This document shows positions 41,984 to 44,844 of a DNA stretch of 44,844 nucleotides, piece by piece. This DNA is from Alphaproteobacteria bacterium (GTDB taxonomy: Bacteria; Pseudomonadota; Alphaproteobacteria; Ferrovibrionales; Ferrovibrionaceae). The notes beneath the pieces are model-generated. The model did not search any database. It saw only the letters and a program-made list of their open reading frames with translations, and was not told the DNA's origin. How positions within the stretch are numbered: position 1 is the stretch's first letter; each line of letters begins with the position of its first letter. The position numbers were made by a program, and so were the translations under genes. The stretch spans positions 1 through 44,844 of the forward strand of contig JAGXRD010000117.1 of assembly GCA_018336035.1 (NCBI GenBank), written 5' to 3'.

Positions 41984-42810
41984 TGGCAGAGGTCAGTCCC
42001 GCTGTGCGGGAGCCAGCTGCGAGTCAGCTGCAGATCGGTTCATCGACGATCACTTACCTGGAGGCCGGGCAGGGCGTTCCGCTGGTGCTGCTGCACGGCA
42101 TCGGATCGGCGGCGTGGTCTTTCCAGGACCAGCTGATGGCGCTGTCGGCCCGGTATCGCGTGATCGCCTGGGATGCGCCGGGTTATGGCGGGTCGAGCTG
42201 CCTTGCCGATCCGGTACCAAAGGCCGCTGACTATGCGCAGGCCGTCGCCGGATTCCTGGATGCGCTCAAGATCGAGCGCTGCCATCTGCTCGGTCATTCG
42301 CTGGGCTGCCTGATGGCGGCCAGCTTCGCGCGGCTCTATCCGCAGCGCCTGCTGTCGCTCACGCTCTCCAGTATCGCCGTCGGCCAGGCGCATATGCTGG
42401 CCGAGGAACGACAGAAGCTGCTGGACCAGCGGTTGCAGGACGTGACCGTGCTGAGCCCGCGCGAGATGGCTGAAAAACGCGGGCCACGTCTGCTGGCACT
42501 GGCGGCAACGCCGGCGATGGTGCGGCGTGTGATCGATGCGATGGCGGCGGTGCGGCCCGATGGCTACAGCCAGGCGGCCCGTATGCTGGCTGGCGGCGAT
42601 GTGAAGGCCGATATCGCGGCGATCCCATCCGACCTGTCGCTGCAGATCATCTATGGCGAGGCCGATGTCATTACGCCGCCGGCCCGCAATCTGGAGGTTG
42701 CGGCTCTGCGGCCGCAGGCGCCGGTGCGGGCAATCGCGGATGCCGGCCATGCGCTGTATCTGGAGAAACCCGAGGCTTTCAACGCTGCGGTGCGCGACTT
42801 CATCGGCTGA
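41980..42810 (+). CDS. Alpha/beta-fold hydrolase
   Basis: The 276-residue protein is a canonical alpha/beta hydrolase of the meta-cleavage-product hydrolase/esterase type. The oxyanion region is LVLLHGIGSAAWSFQDQL (H39-G40), the strand-turn is VIAWDAPGYGGSS, and the nucleophile is S107 in LLGHSLGCLMAASFARL. The acid is expected in LQIIYGEADVITPP and the histidine is in IADAGHALYLEKPEAF. The start at 41980 overlaps the bicupin stop by four bases; a second ATG follows directly at 41983. The coupling suggests that it hydrolyses the bicupin product, for example a lactone or ring-cleavage ketone, which is inference. Confidence 0.91.
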   Translation: MMAEVSPAVREPAASQLQIGSSTITYLEAGQGVPLVLLHGIGSAAWSFQDQLMALSARYRVIAWDAPGYGGSSCLADPVPKAADYAQAVAGFLDALKIERCHLLGHSLGCLMAASFARLYPQRLLSLTLSSIAVGQAHMLAEERQKLLDQRLQDVTVLSPREMAEKRGPRLLALAATPAMVRRVIDAMAAVRPDGYSQAARMLAGGDVKADIAAIPSDLSLQIIYGEADVITPPARNLEVAALRPQAPVRAIADAGHALYLEKPEAFNAAVRDFIG

Positions 42811-42817
42811 TCCGCGA

Positions 42818-43597
42818 TTAAAGGATCTGCGGATGCGCCCCGCCATCGATCAGGATGCTCTGCCCGGAGATGTAGCCCGCATTGGCGCTGCAAAGGAACG
42901 CGCAAAGCTGGCCGAGTTCTTTGGGATCACCGAAGCGGCCGGCTGGTAGTTCGGCCCGGCGGGCGGCCAGGGCTTGCTCGGGACTGATGCCCTGCTGCTT
43001 GGCGCGGAAAGTGAAATTGCTGATCAGCCGGTCGGTCGCGAAGGGGCCCGGCAGGATGTTGTTGATCGTCACGTTGCGGCCGACATGATCGCGCACCAGC
43101 GTGCTGACCAGCCCGTGCAGTCCGGCGCGTGCAGCGGCGCTCAGGCCCTGCATATCGATGGGATGGCGCACGACGCTGGACGTGATGTTGACGATACGGC
43201 CGAAGCCGCGCGCCGCCATGCCATCCAGCACCGCCGCGATCATCGCCGCCGGCGCGCGAAGATTGCCGGCCAGTGCCTGCACCCAGTCTTCTTCGCTCCA
43301 GGTTTTGAGTTTGCCCGGCGGCGGGCCGCCGGCATTGTTGATAAGGATGTCTGGCGCGGGACAGGCGGCCAGCACGGCGGCACGACCGTCTGCGCTGCCG
43401 ATATCGGCCGCTACCGGCGTGACGGTGACCCCATAAGTTGCGGCGATCTCCGTCGCGGTCTGTTCCAAAGCGTCCTTGCTGCGTGCGTTCAGCACCAGCG
43501 CGACACCTTCGGCGGCCAGCGCTTCCGCGCAGGCACGGCCGAGCCCCTTGCTGGCGGCGCAGACGATGACCGTGCGGCCTTTAAGTCCCAGATCCAT
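42818..43597 (-). CDS. Atypical short-chain dehydrogenase/reductase without the YxxxK pair
   Basis: The 259-residue protein has the SDR fold, but its key residues differ. The cofactor motif TGxxxGxG reads C13-A-A-S-K-G-L-G20, the catalytic Tyr-x-x-x-Lys is S153-A-A-A-R157 (GLSAAARAGLHG), while the NNAGG strand motif (N87), N112 and S140 are kept. This matches a known divergent SDR subgroup related to 3-oxoacyl-ACP reductases that also lacks a perfect tetrad. It ends ISGQSILIDGGAHPQIL, typical of the family. It may act by another mechanism or be non-catalytic. It converges on the hydrolase gene (seven-base gap) and is followed upstream, 19 bases away, by the aldehyde dehydrogenase gene on the same strand. 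Confidence 0.9.
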   Translation of the reverse strand: MDLGLKGRTVIVCAASKGLGRACAEALAAEGVALVLNARSKDALEQTATEIAATYGVTVTPVAADIGSADGRAAVLAACPAPDILINNAGGPPPGKLKTWSEEDWVQALAGNLRAPAAMIAAVLDGMAARGFGRIVNITSSVVRHPIDMQGLSAAARAGLHGLVSTLVRDHVGRNVTINNILPGPFATDRLISNFTFRAKQQGISPEQALAARRAELPAGRFGDPKELGQLCAFLCSANAGYISGQSILIDGGAHPQIL

Positions 43598-43616
43598 GAC
43601 GGTGTCTTCCTCGTTG

Positions 43617-44844
43617 TCAGTCAGCCCAGGGCAGCGGCCGGCCGCTCAGATCCCAGTACAGGCTTTTCTGTCGCATATAGGCGCGCAGGCCATCCAGCCC
43701 CTTTTCGCGCCCGGTGCCGCTGTCCTTGTTGCCGCCGAAGGGCGTGGCGATGCTGAACAGCTTGTAGGTATTGATCCAGATGTTGCCGGCATCCACCGCC
43801 CTGGCCACGCGCCAGGCGCGGCGATAATCGGCCGTCCAGATGCCGCAGGCGAGACCGTAGATACTGTCATTCGCCTGAGCGATCAGGTCGTCTTCGGTGT
43901 CGAAGGGCAGCAGCACACCGACCGGGCCGAATATCTCCTCCTGCGCGGTGCGGCAGGCATTGGTCAGGCCGTCGATCAGCGCCGGCTGGAAATAGTTGCC
44001 AGCCTGCAAAGCCGCATCCGCTGGCCGCGCACCGCCGCACAGCAGCCGGCCGCCTTCTTCACCGGCCAGCTTCACGTAGCTTTCCACCTTGGCGCGATGT
44101 TCGGGTGAGATCAGCGGGCCGATCTGGGTGCTCGGCTCAAGCGGATTGCCGATGCGCAACGCGGCAGCACGACGTGTCAGTTCTGCCGTGAAACGATCAT
44201 AGATGCTGCGCGCGACAAAGATGCGCGAACCCGCGATGCAGGACTGGCCCTGACTGGAGAAGATGCCGAACAGGACGCCATTGATGGCCTGCGCCATGTC
44301 GGCATCCTCGAATACGATGTTGGGAGATTTGCCGCCGAGTTCCAGCGAAACCGGCATCAGTTTGTCTGCCGCGACGCGGCCGATGTTGCGGCCAGTCACC
44401 GTGCCGCCTGTGAAGGTAACCTTACGGATGCCGCGATGCGCCACCAGTGCGGCACCGGTGATCGCGCCGGTGCCGGGCAGCACGCTGAGCAGGCCTTTCG
44501 GCAAGCCGGCTTCATCGGCCAGTTTCGCCAGTTCAAGCGCCAGCAGCGGTGTCAGTTCCGAAGGCTTCACGATCGCGGCATTGCCGGCTGCAAGCGCAGG
44601 CGCGACTTTCTGGGCTTCGCTGGCGATTGGCGAGTTCCATGGCGTGATCGCCGCCACCGGTCCCAGCGGCTCATACAGACTGAGCGAGAGATAGTCGCCG
44701 CGCGGCGGGGTTGCCTCGCCGCCCAGGGTTTCACAGGCCGCCGCGAAATAACGGAAAGTGCCGGCCGCGCTCATCACCAGTGCGCGGGTCTCGTGAATCG
44801 GCTTGCCGTTGTCCTGCCGCTGCAACTGCGCCAGCCGCTCGGCG
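43617..44844 (-). CDS. Aldehyde dehydrogenase family protein (N-terminus beyond the window)
   Basis: At least 408 residues are present. The reading frame continues off the right edge (ERLAQLQRQDNG at the cut), so about 70-80 residues are missing from the usual 480-490. Landmarks are ITPWNSPIASEAQKVAPALA, the cofactor segment TFTGGTVTGRNIGRVAA, the general base in SLELGGKSPNIVF and the nucleophilic cysteine in SQGQSCIAGSRIFVARSIYD. The C-terminal blocks EEIFGPVGVLLPF and IWINTYKLFSIATPFGGNKDSGTGREKG are typical. It oxidises an aldehyde to its acid with NAD(P). With the SDR gene 19 bases downstream, it is likely part of an oxidative branch of the LysR-controlled cluster. Confidence 0.93.
   Translation of the reverse strand, partial: AERLAQLQRQDNGKPIHETRALVMSAAGTFRYFAAACETLGGEATPPRGDYLSLSLYEPLGPVAAITPWNSPIASEAQKVAPALAAGNAAIVKPSELTPLLALELAKLADEAGLPKGLLSVLPGTGAITGAALVAHRGIRKVTFTGGTVTGRNIGRVAADKLMPVSLELGGKSPNIVFEDADMAQAINGVLFGIFSSQGQSCIAGSRIFVARSIYDRFTAELTRRAAALRIGNPLEPSTQIGPLISPEHRAKVESYVKLAGEEGGRLLCGGARPADAALQAGNYFQPALIDGLTNACRTAQEEIFGPVGVLLPFDTEDDLIAQANDSIYGLACGIWTADYRRAWRVARAVDAGNIWINTYKLFSIATPFGGNKDSGTGREKGLDGLRAYMRQKSLYWDLSGRPLPWAD

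Overview
This is a high-GC chromosomal segment from an alphaproteobacterium, probably a Rhodospirillales-type lineage. The evidence is the yqeY-dnaG-rpoD arrangement, the type of the housekeeping sigma factor and primase, cobF of the aerobic cobalamin route, and the style of the two tRNA genes. Genus cannot be fixed from sequence reading alone. I see no insertion sequence, prophage, CRISPR array or replication origin. Gene density is very high. The only gap near 300 bases is 7572-7874, which holds two divergent promoters and an apparent attenuator for carAB.

Layout. 70-2072 (+): three small membrane proteins and a ketopantoate-reductase-like enzyme. 2069-7571 (-): cobF, tRNA-Ile2(CAT), rpoD with its terminator, dnaG, and a YqeY-domain protein. 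7700-14447 (+): promoter, leader terminator, carA, carB, greA, an alpha/beta hydrolase, an OmpR-type response regulator and a terminator, read as one operon. 14416-16987: an enoyl-CoA hydratase-like gene (-), then a metallo-beta-lactamase-fold hydrolase coupled to a methyltransferase (+).

The centre, 16984-38235, is the most unusual part and consists of two divergent operons. Leftwards from 29667 run eleven tightly packed, mostly overlapping genes: a MurG-like glycosyltransferase, two GT4 glycosyltransferases, a histidine phosphatase, a second MurG-like glycosyltransferase, a polysaccharide deacetylase, a small membrane protein, and a complete Opp/Dpp-type importer (fused double ATPase, binding protein, two permeases). 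Rightwards from 29871 run a giant ABC-exporter-like protein whose nucleotide-binding motifs are all degenerate, a cyclic-nucleotide-binding protein, a small methyltransferase, a large FAD oxidoreductase, a P1-family peptidase and a second peptide-binding protein, ending in a strong terminator. I infer that these operons make and move an unknown glycoconjugate or lipid and recover peptides or related solutes; the product cannot be named.

38312-44844 holds an outer-membrane lipoprotein with an OmpA-like end (-), tRNA-Arg(ACG) (+), and a LysR-regulated catabolic-looking cluster: a LysR regulator (-) divergent from a bicupin and an alpha/beta hydrolase (+), facing an atypical SDR and an aldehyde dehydrogenase (-) cut by the window edge.

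Long open frames opposite carB, rpoD, dnaG and the binding-protein genes are GC-driven shadows and are left out.
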